Below, one piece after another: positions 1 through 7,497 of a stretch of 64,000 nucleotides of DNA. The notes under the pieces are model-generated. The model ran no database searches. It worked only from the letters and a program-made list of their open reading frames with translations, and was not told the DNA's origin. Origin of the DNA: Propionispira raffinosivorans DSM 20765 (GTDB lineage Bacteria > Bacillota > Negativicutes > Selenomonadales > Selenomonadaceae); the NCBI RefSeq assembly GCF_000381065.1, contig NZ_KB905839.1:62001-126000 (forward strand), read 5' to 3'. Position 1 is the stretch's first letter. Every line of letters begins with the position of its first letter. Both the position numbers and the translations under genes were made by a program.

Positions 1-948
1 ATGTGAAAAAACATGTTTGGCGGCAGGAAGAACGGTGATGCTCTTTACTATAAGACCGAGGCTGCGTGCGTATTGAAACGCGGATTTTTCCGGAATATGG
101 CCGTCGAGATTTGGTAATTCCCACATTGAGGCGAGTAATCCAGCAGCTGGTCGCCTCATTAGTGCCGTTCGACCTGATTCGACAAATAACAAGATGGTTC
201 GCTTTTCAATTCGACGTGCTTTTTTTGCTTTTTTTACAGGCAAATATGGAACAATATTCTGGGCCATAGCAAGGCAAAGCTGCTTTAGGGGACATAACGG
301 ACATTTTGCAGCTGCTTTGGGCAGGCAGATCATTGCACCAAGTTCCATGAGAGCTTGATTGAAATCGCCTGCCTGTGCAGCGGGTAAAATATTTTCCAGC
401 TTTTGCTCGATAGTCAGTTTGACTTTAGCAGACATAATGTCTTCATGATACGCAAGGATTCGACTAATTACCCGCAATACATTTCCATCAACAGCAGCGC
501 GAGTTTGACCGAAAGCAATTGAGCTGATTGCACCGGCTGTATAACGACCAACTCCCGGTAAACTTAAAAGATCATTATAGTCATTTGGCATAGTCCCGCC
601 AAAACAAGCAACAATTTGCTGGGCAGCTTTTTGTAGATTACGGGCCCTGGTATAGTAGCCTAGCCCTTCCCATAATTTTAATAGTGAATCAAGCGGCACG
701 TCAGCTAAATCTTTTATAGTAGGAAGAGCTGTGATGAAATGTTCAAAATATGGCTTGACGGCTTCCACACGAGTCTGTTGCAGCATGATTTCAGAAATCC
801 ATACGCGGTAGGGGGTAGGATCTTCACGCCACGGAAGTATACGAGCCTGGCTGTGATACCAGCGTAAAAGTGGCTGGACTATTTCATATAACTGTTCTGT
901 TTTTAATAGCATATCTGGGTTCATATCTTTTTCTAAAACATTTTTCAT
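1..948 (-). CDS. mutY: A/G-specific adenine glycosylase MutY (3' end beyond window)
   Basis: Base-excision repair glycosylase that removes adenine mispaired with 8-oxoguanine. Reading the minus strand from ATG at 948 (preceded by GGAAG, spacing about 8) gives 316 uninterrupted codons to the window edge. Visible family marks in order: MLQQTRVEAV with the catalytic Glu (about residue 60), helix-hairpin-helix LPGVGRYTAGAISS, VDGNVLRV with the catalytic Asp, a four-cysteine cluster CLPKAAAKCPLCPLKQLC, and the start of the C-terminal NUDIX-like 8-oxoG recognition domain (MRRPAAGLLASMWELP, then HVFSH at the edge). The first Cys spacing is seven residues where the classical cluster has six. The gene is divergent from mreB and functionally unrelated to the envelope cluster. 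MutY proteins are usually about 350-370 aa, so some 40 residues are missing at the edge. Confidence 0.95.
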   Translation of the reverse strand, partial: MKNVLEKDMNPDMLLKTEQLYEIVQPLLRWYHSQARILPWREDPTPYRVWISEIMLQQTRVEAVKPYFEHFITALPTIKDLADVPLDSLLKLWEGLGYYTRARNLQKAAQQIVACFGGTMPNDYNDLLSLPGVGRYTAGAISSIAFGQTRAAVDGNVLRVISRILAYHEDIMSAKVKLTIEQKLENILPAAQAGDFNQALMELGAMICLPKAAAKCPLCPLKQLCLAMAQNIVPYLPVKKAKKARRIEKRTILLFVESGRTALMRRPAAGLLASMWELPNLDGHIPEKSAFQYARSLGLIVKSITVLPAAKHVFSH

Positions 949-1015
949 TATATATTCTTCCATTCTTTTATGAGCTTTAGGTCTAAGACCAATAGCTCAA
1001 TTTTTTTTAGGCTAT

Positions 1016-1041
1016 TAAGTTTTATCTTTTTTTTACGATAA
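1016..1041 (+). promoter_or_regulatory. Sigma-28 (FliA/SigD)-like promoter motif upstream of mreB
   Basis: TAAG (1016-1019), 14 nt, TACGATAA (1034-1041). Flagellar sigma-28 promoters have TAAA, about 15 nt, GCCGATAA. The same TAAG-N14-TACGATAA arrangement recurs upstream of flgG at 3283-3308, which makes chance less likely. The distance to the mreB start (270 bp) is long, so the role is inferred. Confidence 0.45.
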
Positions 1042-1122
1042 AACTAGTATATGATTTAATTTTTAGTTAAATTTACTTGTTTTTAGAATGATATCTTTAT
1101 GTTTGAGCAAGATGCTGTATTT

Positions 1123-1150
1123 TTGACAACACAAACTAGATTCCTATTGT
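1123..1150 (+). promoter_or_regulatory. Candidate sigma-A promoter for mreB
   Basis: Perfect -35 TTGACA (1123-1128), 16-nt spacer, and -10-like TATTGT (1145-1150, 4 of 6). TTGACA...TGTCAA also forms a 6-bp inverted repeat across the element. Weak call on sequence match alone. Confidence 0.35.
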
Positions 1151-1310
1151 CAACCCTTCTAATTTATTATATATTAATAAAAGTGACAAAAATATTTTAC
1201 ATTGCATAAATATTTAAAGGAAAACCCACGCAATCTATTATGCAATAGTGTATAATAAAGTAGGAAAAAAATCTAGGAATAGATCATTTTGGAAGGGGAA
1301 TATAAATCAT

Positions 1311-2342
1311 ATGTTTGGAATGTCAATGGATATTGGGGTAGATTTAGGAACCGCCAATGTTTTAGTTTATATAAAAGGCAAGGGAATCGTACTAAGAGAG
1401 CCTTCTGTTGTTGCAATTGACCGAGATACAAATAAAGTTCTTGAAATTGGAGAAGAAGCTCGCCGAATGATTGGCCGGACCCCAGGGAATATTGTAGCAA
1501 TCCGTCCATTGCGCGAAGGTGTTATTGCTGATTATGACACAACGGAAAGCATGCTGCGGCACTTTATTGAAAAAGTCGCTGGTAAAAATTTCATGTTTAA
1601 ACCTCGTATTATGATTTGTATTCCATCCGGCGTAACGACTGTTGAAAAGAGAGCTGTTTTAGAAGCGGCTGTCCAGGCTGGAGCCCGTAAGACGTATTTG
1701 ATTGAAGAACCTTTAGCAGCAGCACTTGGTGCCGGACTTGAAATTTCTGAACCGTATGGTTCAATGGTTGTTGATATCGGTGGTGGTACAACCGATATTG
1801 CGGTAATTAGTTTAGGCGGTATCGTTATCAGTGAATCGCTGCGTATTGGCGGTGATAAATTTGATGAGGCAATTATTCGTTATGTCAAAAAAGAATATAA
1901 CATGATGATAGGCGAACGTACAGCCGAAGAAATTAAGATTACGATTGGTTCCGCCAGCCGTAATGCCCGTGAAGGGTCTTTTGATGTTCGTGGCCGCGAT
2001 TTACTTTCAGGATTGCCGAAAACAATTAAAATGGTTGTTAATGAAACTTGTGAAGCCCTTGATGAACCAGTAAACCGTATTGTACAATGTGTCAAAAAAG
2101 TACTCGAAGATACACCACCGGAACTATCAGCGGATATTATGGATCGTGGTATTGTTATGACAGGGGGCGGATCCATGCTGTTTGGTTTGGACAAACTCAT
2201 TCAGCATGAAACCGGCATACCTACGTATTTAGCGGAAGATCCTTTATCTTGCGTAGCTCTTGGAACAGGTAAGGCTCTTGATTCGATGGATAAAATCGAA
2301 GATGGATTAACTTCATTGAGAACAAATAACTTTAAAGGGTAA
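1311..2342 (+). CDS. mreB: Rod-shape-determining actin homologue MreB/Mbl
   Basis: Bacterial actin that organises the elongation peptidoglycan machinery beneath the inner membrane. Start ATG 1311 is chosen over the open frame from 1248 because AAGGGG lies about 12 nt upstream and the protein then begins MFGMSMDIGVDLGTANVLVY, the MreB phosphate-1 motif. Further actin-fold marks: phosphate-2 VVDIGGGTTDIAVISLGG (about residue 150) and GIVMTGGGSMLFGLD near residue 290. The product is 343 aa, the usual family length. It sits 59 bp before a flgF-type gene, as Bacillus mbl precedes flhO-flhP, so it may be the Mbl paralogue; the sequence alone does not separate MreB from Mbl. Confidence 0.95.
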   Translation: MFGMSMDIGVDLGTANVLVYIKGKGIVLREPSVVAIDRDTNKVLEIGEEARRMIGRTPGNIVAIRPLREGVIADYDTTESMLRHFIEKVAGKNFMFKPRIMICIPSGVTTVEKRAVLEAAVQAGARKTYLIEEPLAAALGAGLEISEPYGSMVVDIGGGTTDIAVISLGGIVISESLRIGGDKFDEAIIRYVKKEYNMMIGERTAEEIKITIGSASRNAREGSFDVRGRDLLSGLPKTIKMVVNETCEALDEPVNRIVQCVKKVLEDTPPELSADIMDRGIVMTGGGSMLFGLDKLIQHETGIPTYLAEDPLSCVALGTGKALDSMDKIEDGLTSLRTNNFKG

Positions 2343-2401
2343 GGCTGGCACGTAGCAATATAGTCTTACCGACATGAACGAATAGATTGGAGTATGATTA
2401 A

Positions 2402-3190
2402 ATGTTACGTGGTTTATATACAGCAGCCAGTGGGATGATTACAGAATCGCTGCGAACAGATACAATTTCAAATAATTTGGCCAATGTAGATACGACAGGT
2501 TATAAAAAAGATACGATGGTAAGTGAAGAGTTTGAGGCTATTTTATTACATCGAATCAATGATAAACAAAATAATGCAACTTCAATTAAGGGCTTCAGTG
2601 TTGGTTCGGAAGCACCTGTTGTTGGTCCGCTGGGGCGAGGCTCGAAAGTATCTGAAATTGCAACCATTCAAGATCAGGGTGCATTGCAAACAACCGGGAA
2701 CCCTTATGATTTGGCTATATCAGGTAAGGGTTATTTTGTCGTAAATACACCGCAGGGGAATCGATATACACGTAATGGTAATTTTTACCGTTCGGATATC
2801 GGTCAACTTGTGACTGTTGATGGACAAGCTGTTCTTGATAATAATAATAGACCAGTTACATTGCCGCAAAATGCAAAACTTACATTTGGTGCGAATGGTC
2901 AGGTCTATGCGGATAATCAACCGCTGACAACATTGCAGCTCGTTGATTTTCAAGATCGACGTGCACTCTTAAAAGAAGGAAATAATTTATTTTCCCCTCA
3001 GCAAGGAGCGCAGCCAACCGCGGCAACGGGAACTATATCGCAAGGTGTACTTGAAAAATCGAATGTCAATGTTGTATCTGAAATGGTGCAGTTGATCAAT
3101 AATTACCGAATGTATGAAGCAAATTCAAAATCGGTGACGACGCAGGACAGCCTGCTTGACAAGGCTGTAAATGAAGTCGGACGTTTATAA
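2402..3190 (+). CDS. flgF: Flagellar proximal-rod protein FlgF/FlhO type
   Basis: Rod-family protein of the flagellar basal body, 262 aa. It begins MLRGLYTAASGM and has the N-terminal rod motif SNNLANVDTTGYKKD (about residues 25-40). The C-terminal motif is SNVNVVSEMVQLINNYRMYE followed by NSKSVTTQDSLLDKAVNEVG. These ends form the coiled-coil interface of axial flagellar proteins. No signal peptide, as expected for a substrate of the flagellar type III system. Of the two tandem rod genes this is the less FlgG-like, hence FlgF (FlhO in Bacillus nomenclature). A 23-bp hairpin follows the stop. Confidence 0.88.
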   Translation: MLRGLYTAASGMITESLRTDTISNNLANVDTTGYKKDTMVSEEFEAILLHRINDKQNNATSIKGFSVGSEAPVVGPLGRGSKVSEIATIQDQGALQTTGNPYDLAISGKGYFVVNTPQGNRYTRNGNFYRSDIGQLVTVDGQAVLDNNNRPVTLPQNAKLTFGANGQVYADNQPLTTLQLVDFQDRRALLKEGNNLFSPQQGAQPTAATGTISQGVLEKSNVNVVSEMVQLINNYRMYEANSKSVTTQDSLLDKAVNEVGRL

Positions 3191-3197
3191 ACGAATG

Positions 3198-3249
3198 AAA
3201 GGAAGCGGAAAAGGGAAGTTTAGAGGAACTTTCTTTTTTCGCTTCCTTT
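3198..3249 (+). terminator. Long hairpin after flgF
   Basis: Arms 3198-3220 and 3227-3249 can pair over 23 bp, with three G-U pairs and a 6-nt loop. There is no clean T-run behind it, so it may end or slow transcription, or protect the mRNA, rather than act as a canonical terminator. Confidence 0.55.
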
Positions 3250-3282
3250 AAATTTAATCTGTTTTTTTAGAAAAATAGGACT

Positions 3283-3308
3283 TAAGATTTTCTGTTTTTT
3301 TACGATAA
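3283..3308 (+). promoter_or_regulatory. Sigma-28 (FliA/SigD)-like promoter motif upstream of flgG
   Basis: TAAG (3283-3286), 14 nt, TACGATAA (3301-3308): identical box sequences and spacing to the element at 1016-1041. It lies 113 bp before flgG, with a terminator-like hairpin in between. Confidence 0.5.
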
Positions 3309-3321
3309 TAAAAGTAAGAAC

Positions 3322-3367
3322 AGGATCATAAGGCTTTATTTAAAAAAATAAAGCTTTTTTGGTCCTT
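3322..3367 (+). terminator. Terminator or attenuator between promoter motif and flgG
   Basis: AAGGCTTTATTT (3330-3341) pairs with AAATAAAGCTTTTTT (3346-3360), ending in a six-T run. Flanking AGGATC and GGTCCT extend the stem with one G-U pair. It sits downstream of the sigma-28-like motif and upstream of flgG, so transcripts from that motif would have to read through it. Confidence 0.55.
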
Positions 3368-3420
3368 AGTGGAATGTAAAACGAAAGAAACACATATATA
3401 ATGATAGGAGTTTTGCTATT

Positions 3421-4215
3421 ATGATGAGAGCACTTTGGACAGCTGCAACGGGTATGGGAACGCAGCAATCACACATGGATGTTATTGCAAACAATTTAGC
3501 GAATGTAAATACAACTGGTTTCAAGAAACAACGCGCTGAGTTTGAAGATCTTATGTATCAGACTTTACGTCAGGCTGGTGCGCCTAGTGGTGCCGATACG
3601 CAGTATCCAGGCGGATTGCAAATGGGACATGGGGCTCGTTTATCAGCTACGAATCGTATTTTCACGCAGGGTAATAATCAGACTACAGACAATCCTACAG
3701 ATGTAATGGTCGATGGTGAAGGCTTTTTGCAGATTACCATGCCCGACGGGACCATTGGTTATACACGTGATGGATCCTTGAAACTCGATGAAAATCGCCG
3801 TTTGGTTACAACGGAAGGGTATCCGCTCGAACCGGAAATTTATATACCAGAAAATGCTCCGAGTGATACGATTACGATTGCAGCAGATGGGCGTGTTTCA
3901 GCTAAAGCAGCTGGGACTACGACTCCTGAAGAAGTTGGACAGATTACACTGGCTCGATTTGTAAATCCATCAGGGCTTATGAGTATTGGCAATAATTTGT
4001 TTGAACAATCGGCAGCATCAGGTGATCCAATTGTGGGGAACCCGGGGGAAGATGGCGCAGGAAAACTTGTACAAAACTCGTTGGAAATGTCAAATGTACA
4101 GATTGCGGAAGAAATGGTAAATATGATTATCGCCCAGCGTGCTTATGAAACGAATTCGAAGGCTATCACAACATCAGATTCGATGCTGGAAGTAGCTAAT
4201 GGTCTTAAACGATAA
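3421..4215 (+). CDS. flgG: Flagellar distal-rod protein FlgG
   Basis: Distal rod of the flagellar basal body, the part that passes through the P and L rings. 264 aa, close to the typical 260. The N-terminal region has MRALWTAATGM and DVIANNLANVNTTGFKKQRA, the hallmark of FlgG. The C-terminal region has SNVQIAEEMVNMIIAQRAYE followed by NSKAITTSDSMLEVANGLKR. Start at the first of two adjacent ATG codons, with TAGGAG upstream. It is followed 5 bp later by flgA, indicating one transcript through flgA-flgH-flgI-flgJ. Confidence 0.96.
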   Translation: MMRALWTAATGMGTQQSHMDVIANNLANVNTTGFKKQRAEFEDLMYQTLRQAGAPSGADTQYPGGLQMGHGARLSATNRIFTQGNNQTTDNPTDVMVDGEGFLQITMPDGTIGYTRDGSLKLDENRRLVTTEGYPLEPEIYIPENAPSDTITIAADGRVSAKAAGTTTPEEVGQITLARFVNPSGLMSIGNNLFEQSAASGDPIVGNPGEDGAGKLVQNSLEMSNVQIAEEMVNMIIAQRAYETNSKAITTSDSMLEVANGLKR

Positions 4216-4220
4216 GTATT

Positions 4221-5198
4221 ATGATTAAAAAATTTTGTATTTTGTGTATTAGCATGGTATGTTTTATCTCAGCTGCAACAGTTCTGGCGGCAGCACCAGC
4301 AGTGATTTCGGTTTATGATAATGTGACGATTTCTAAATCGGAAATTTTGTTGGGGGATATTGCACAAATCAGTTGTGATGATGTAAACCGTGCGGCTGAA
4401 TTAAGTGCTATGAAGCTGGGAACTATTCCTGTACCGGGGCAGAAGATACTTTTATCATCACGTGTTTTTGAACTTAGAACACGATCTTCTGGTGTAAACT
4501 GTGATGATATTTCTTGGACTATTCCTGACACGATTGCAATTAGTACCGATTCACAAACGATTGCCAGTGAAATGTTTTCTGAAATGGGTCAAAAAGCGAT
4601 CACGGATCAACTTAAGTCACAGCAGGATAAACGGGAATATACACTCGAGGTTTTGACAGTTCCTAAACCAATGAGGGTGCCAATGGGGACAATATCTTAT
4701 GATTTGTCGATACCTTTGGGGGTGAAATCTGTTGTGCCAACTAGTGTTTATATTTGGGTGAACGTTGATGGTCAGCCCTATAAAAAAGCTTTTTTTCGTG
4801 CCAAAGTTCATATGTATGAGTCTGTGGTCGTGACGAATCGTATAATGGCTGCGGGAGAACTAGTCACACCAGATGATATTCATGTAGAAAAAAAAGAAAT
4901 TAATGCATTGATGGCTGGGTATATGACGGATAGTAAGAAACCAATTGGCTTTATTATGAAACGGATGACAAATAGTGGTATTGTCTTAGAGGAATCTATG
5001 CTCGATAAGCCAGTGGTTCTTAAAACAGGAAGTATGATTCATATTACCGCTAAAATAGGTGATGCAAATGTGCAAACGCAAGGCATTGCTCTGCAAGATG
5101 GTAAAAATGGGCAGGTTATTCGTGTTCGTAATACCGTTACGAAAAAAATCGTTAGCGGAACAGTTATTGATGCTGATACGGTCCAAGTAGCAGCTTAA
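4221..5198 (+). CDS. flgA: Flagellar P-ring assembly chaperone FlgA
   Basis: Periplasmic chaperone for assembly of the FlgI P ring. Signal peptide MIKKFCILCISMVCFISAATVLA, cleavage near AAAPA. The C-terminal half holds the SAF/FlgA region (MAAGELVTPDDIHVEKKEI, then a final small beta domain with GIALQDGKNGQVIRVRN near residues 290-305). At 325 aa it is longer than the Salmonella protein (about 220 aa) because of an N-terminal domain. There is no strong ribosome binding site and only a 5-bp gap from flgG, so it is probably translationally coupled. Confidence 0.9.
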   Translation: MIKKFCILCISMVCFISAATVLAAAPAVISVYDNVTISKSEILLGDIAQISCDDVNRAAELSAMKLGTIPVPGQKILLSSRVFELRTRSSGVNCDDISWTIPDTIAISTDSQTIASEMFSEMGQKAITDQLKSQQDKREYTLEVLTVPKPMRVPMGTISYDLSIPLGVKSVVPTSVYIWVNVDGQPYKKAFFRAKVHMYESVVVTNRIMAAGELVTPDDIHVEKKEINALMAGYMTDSKKPIGFIMKRMTNSGIVLEESMLDKPVVLKTGSMIHITAKIGDANVQTQGIALQDGKNGQVIRVRNTVTKKIVSGTVIDADTVQVAA

Positions 5199-5216
5199 TG
5201 AAAACGGGTGATAGTA

Positions 5217-5813
5217 ATGGATAAATGGATTAAAAATATATTGGTTTTTTGTGTCGTTCTGGGAAGTTTGACTTTTGCGAATATCCAATCTGCAGCAGCA
5301 GAGTCGCTTTGGGTCGATAATGGGGCGATGAATTTATTTGCCGATCATAAGGCAAGAAATGTCGGTGATATTCTTACGATTGTGATCAGTGAATCAACAA
5401 AAACAAGTACAACGAAAAGTGATACCAACTCAAAATCAGGCAGCCAAAGCTTAAGTGCTGGAGTGGGGATTTTTACGTTTTTGAATGCAGCCTCAGCTGC
5501 TGGTTCAGACAGTTTTAAAGCAAATGGTGCTGCCAGTGCAAATAACAGCGTCACGGGTAATGTGTCCGTTACGGTTAAAGAAGTACAACCAAACGGCAAC
5601 ATGGTCGTCGAGGGAACACAATCAATTTGGCAAAATAAAGATGAACATAAAATTACTTTGAATGGTATTGTTCGCCGAGATGATGTAACATCAAATAATA
5701 CAGTTCCATCGAACCTGGTGGCGAATGCTACTCTTAAATTTGATGGAAAAGGTCCACTTAATGCAAAACAACGTCAGGGTATTTTGACGCAGGTATTAAA
5801 TATATTATTTTAA
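5217..5813 (+). CDS. flgH: Flagellar L-ring protein FlgH, apparently without a lipobox
   Basis: Forms the L ring, the bushing of the flagellar rod in the outer membrane; its presence shows that the cell is diderm. ATG 5217 is preferred to GTG 5208 because GGGTGAT lies just upstream. 198 aa. Signal sequence MDKWIKNILVFCVVLGSLTF then ANIQSAAAES; family motifs SLWVDNGAMNLFADHKARNVGDILTI and KEVQPNGNMVVEGTQ. In proteobacteria FlgH is a lipoprotein with Cys at the cleavage site. Here the only early Cys is inside the hydrophobic core (residue 12) and not in a lipobox, so lipidation looks absent. Confidence 0.93.
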   Translation: MDKWIKNILVFCVVLGSLTFANIQSAAAESLWVDNGAMNLFADHKARNVGDILTIVISESTKTSTTKSDTNSKSGSQSLSAGVGIFTFLNAASAAGSDSFKANGAASANNSVTGNVSVTVKEVQPNGNMVVEGTQSIWQNKDEHKITLNGIVRRDDVTSNNTVPSNLVANATLKFDGKGPLNAKQRQGILTQVLNILF

Positions 5814-5831
5814 TATCTGATGGAGGTAACT

Positions 5832-6953
5832 ATGCATAAACTATCTAAAATTACAGCAATTTTGACATTGATCGTCTTGTCTCTGTCGTTTAGCACGGCT
5901 TTTGCCGCAGCGAGTGTAGTCAGCAGCAGAATTAAAGATATTGCTAAAGTCCAGGGCGTTCGTTCCAATCAGCTTGTGGGCTATGGAATTGTCGTCGGAT
6001 TATCTGGTACAGGCGATTCAAATAAAACACTTGAAACATTGCAATCCGTAGCAAATATGCTGAAAGAATTTGGCGTAAATATTACGGCATCATCCTTGAA
6101 AACAAAAAATGTGGCTGCTGTTATGGTCACGGCTACTCTGCCGCCTTTTGTCCGTGAAGGGGATACAATCGATATGACAGTGTCATCAATGGGCGATGCA
6201 AAAAGTATTCAAGGCGGAACACTTTTGCAGACCCCGTTAAAAGCGGCAAATGGTCAAGTTTATGCTGTAGGGCAGGGAGCCGTTTCAACGGGCGGATTTG
6301 CTGCTGGTAATGGTGCAAGCAGCCAGCAGAAAAACTTCCCTACCGTGGGGATGACACCAAATGGTGCTATCGTGGAAAAAACAGTGGAAAGTTCACTCGG
6401 TGATAGTGGAACTATTTCTCTGTCGCTCAGTCAACCGGATTTTACCACAGCTTCACGGGTAGCAGCCGCTGTGAATTCTCGTTACGGGGGCGTGGCAAGT
6501 GCTGCAAATCCAGGACGGGTCGACATTACCGTTCCGCCTTATTATCGGGGGAACGTTGTTGGTTTTGTTGCGGACCTGGAAGATCTTTATGTAACAACAG
6601 ATAATATTGCGAAAGTTGTTGTCAACGAACGAACTGGAACGATTGTAATGGGCGGTAATGTAGGTGTTGATGAAATCGCAATTGCTCAGGGCGGCTTGAA
6701 TATTACGATTCAAAAAAATACGGATGTGACACAGCCAGCACCATATACCTTAGGGGAAACGATTAAGACTTCAAATACAACGACAACCGTGAAAGAAGAT
6801 AAGGCAAATACCATTGTCTTGCAGGCCACGGCCAATGTAAATGATATCGTTGGTGCACTGAATGCTGTTGGTGCAACACCACGTGATATCATATCAATAT
6901 TACAGGCAATCAAGGCAGCGGGAGCTCTTCATGCAGATCTTCAAATCATTTAG
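5832..6953 (+). CDS. flgI: Flagellar P-ring protein FlgI
   Basis: Periplasmic ring around the rod in the peptidoglycan layer. ATG 5832 is chosen because GGAGG (5822-5826) sits correctly before it; the upstream in-frame ATG at 5820 would overlap that site. 373 aa. Cleavable signal MHKLSKITAILTLIVLSLSF followed by STAFAAA. Family signatures: RIKDIAKVQGVRSNQLVGYG, GLSGTGDSN, VMVTATLPPFVREGDTIDMT and a C-terminal NAVGATPRDIISILQAIKAAGALHADL. It lies 18 bp after flgH and is followed by flgJ. Confidence 0.96.
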   Translation: MHKLSKITAILTLIVLSLSFSTAFAAASVVSSRIKDIAKVQGVRSNQLVGYGIVVGLSGTGDSNKTLETLQSVANMLKEFGVNITASSLKTKNVAAVMVTATLPPFVREGDTIDMTVSSMGDAKSIQGGTLLQTPLKAANGQVYAVGQGAVSTGGFAAGNGASSQQKNFPTVGMTPNGAIVEKTVESSLGDSGTISLSLSQPDFTTASRVAAAVNSRYGGVASAANPGRVDITVPPYYRGNVVGFVADLEDLYVTTDNIAKVVVNERTGTIVMGGNVGVDEIAIAQGGLNITIQKNTDVTQPAPYTLGETIKTSNTTTTVKEDKANTIVLQATANVNDIVGALNAVGATPRDIISILQAIKAAGALHADLQII

Positions 6954-6970
6954 GGGGAAGTGTATTATTT

Positions 6971-7330
6971 ATGCAGATAAATGGAATTAATGCTCAATCG
7001 GGCTTCAACAGCTTGCAGAGTGCGCAAACGGTCGCGGAAGATACTACATTTTCCGATCAATTAAAAAAAGCACAGACACAAGTGACAACAGCGGCGAAAG
7101 ACGATAAGAAACTTCGTGATACCTGTAAAGATTTCGAAGCGATGTATTTAAATTTGATGTACACTAAAATGCGGGAAACAGTACCGGATAATCCATTGTT
7201 TGGTTCATCTAATGGTGAAAAAATCATGCAATCCATGATGGATACAGAACTCACCAAGCAAATGGCAAATGCTGGTGGTGTTGGTTTAGCAGATATGATG
7301 TATAAGCAGTTGTCACTTTCTAACAAATAA
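6971..7330 (+). CDS. flgJ: Flagellar rod-binding protein, FlgJ N-terminal domain only
   Basis: Rod-cap/chaperone domain that assists rod assembly. 119 aa corresponding to the N-terminal rod-binding domain: CKDFEAMYLNLMYTKMRETV near residue 50 and GGVGLADMMYKQLS at the C terminus. The C-terminal muramidase domain found in Salmonella FlgJ is absent, so a separate enzyme must open the peptidoglycan for the rod. Last gene of the flagellar run, followed by a strong terminator. Confidence 0.88.
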   Translation: MQINGINAQSGFNSLQSAQTVAEDTTFSDQLKKAQTQVTTAAKDDKKLRDTCKDFEAMYLNLMYTKMRETVPDNPLFGSSNGEKIMQSMMDTELTKQMANAGGVGLADMMYKQLSLSNK

Positions 7331-7340
7331 ATTATAATAA

Positions 7341-7382
7341 ATACAGAGTTAGGCACAGCCTGACTCTGTATTCTTTTTTTTT
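7341..7382 (+). terminator. Rho-independent terminator after flgJ
   Basis: Arms 7341-7354 and 7358-7371 (ATACAGAGT...ACTCTGTAT, with one internal mismatch) close a 3-nt loop and are followed by TTCTTTTTTTTT. Ends the flagellar operon. Confidence 0.85.
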
Positions 7383-7497
7383 GAATAAGTTAAATATGGA
7401 TTGATGTCCATCGTTCTTTTTGGACAGGCTGTCAAACAAAGCGACATTTTTTAATTTCTTGTATAGTGCAATAAAATTTGATTGGAAGTGGTTTAGT

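Larger units (their letters stand above)
949..1310. other. Divergent intergenic region mutY / mreB
   Basis: 362 bp without a credible gene, very AT-rich. It holds a sigma-28-like motif (1016-1041), a candidate vegetative promoter (TTGACA 1123-1128, 16 nt, TATTGT 1145-1150), and a 9-bp inverted repeat ATTGCATAA (1201-1209) / TTATGCAAT (1238-1246) just upstream of the mreB ribosome binding site. A partly paired hairpin, TGAGCT...AGCTCA, followed by eight T lies at about 970-1009 on the plus strand, with no plus-strand gene before it. The longer reading frame opening at 1248 is not used as the mreB start because its first 21 residues do not match the family. Confidence 0.6.

Noticed and set aside
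66-269. Plus-strand open frame of 67 codons
   Set aside because: Lies inside the minus-strand mutY coding sequence, has no ribosome site and no family features.
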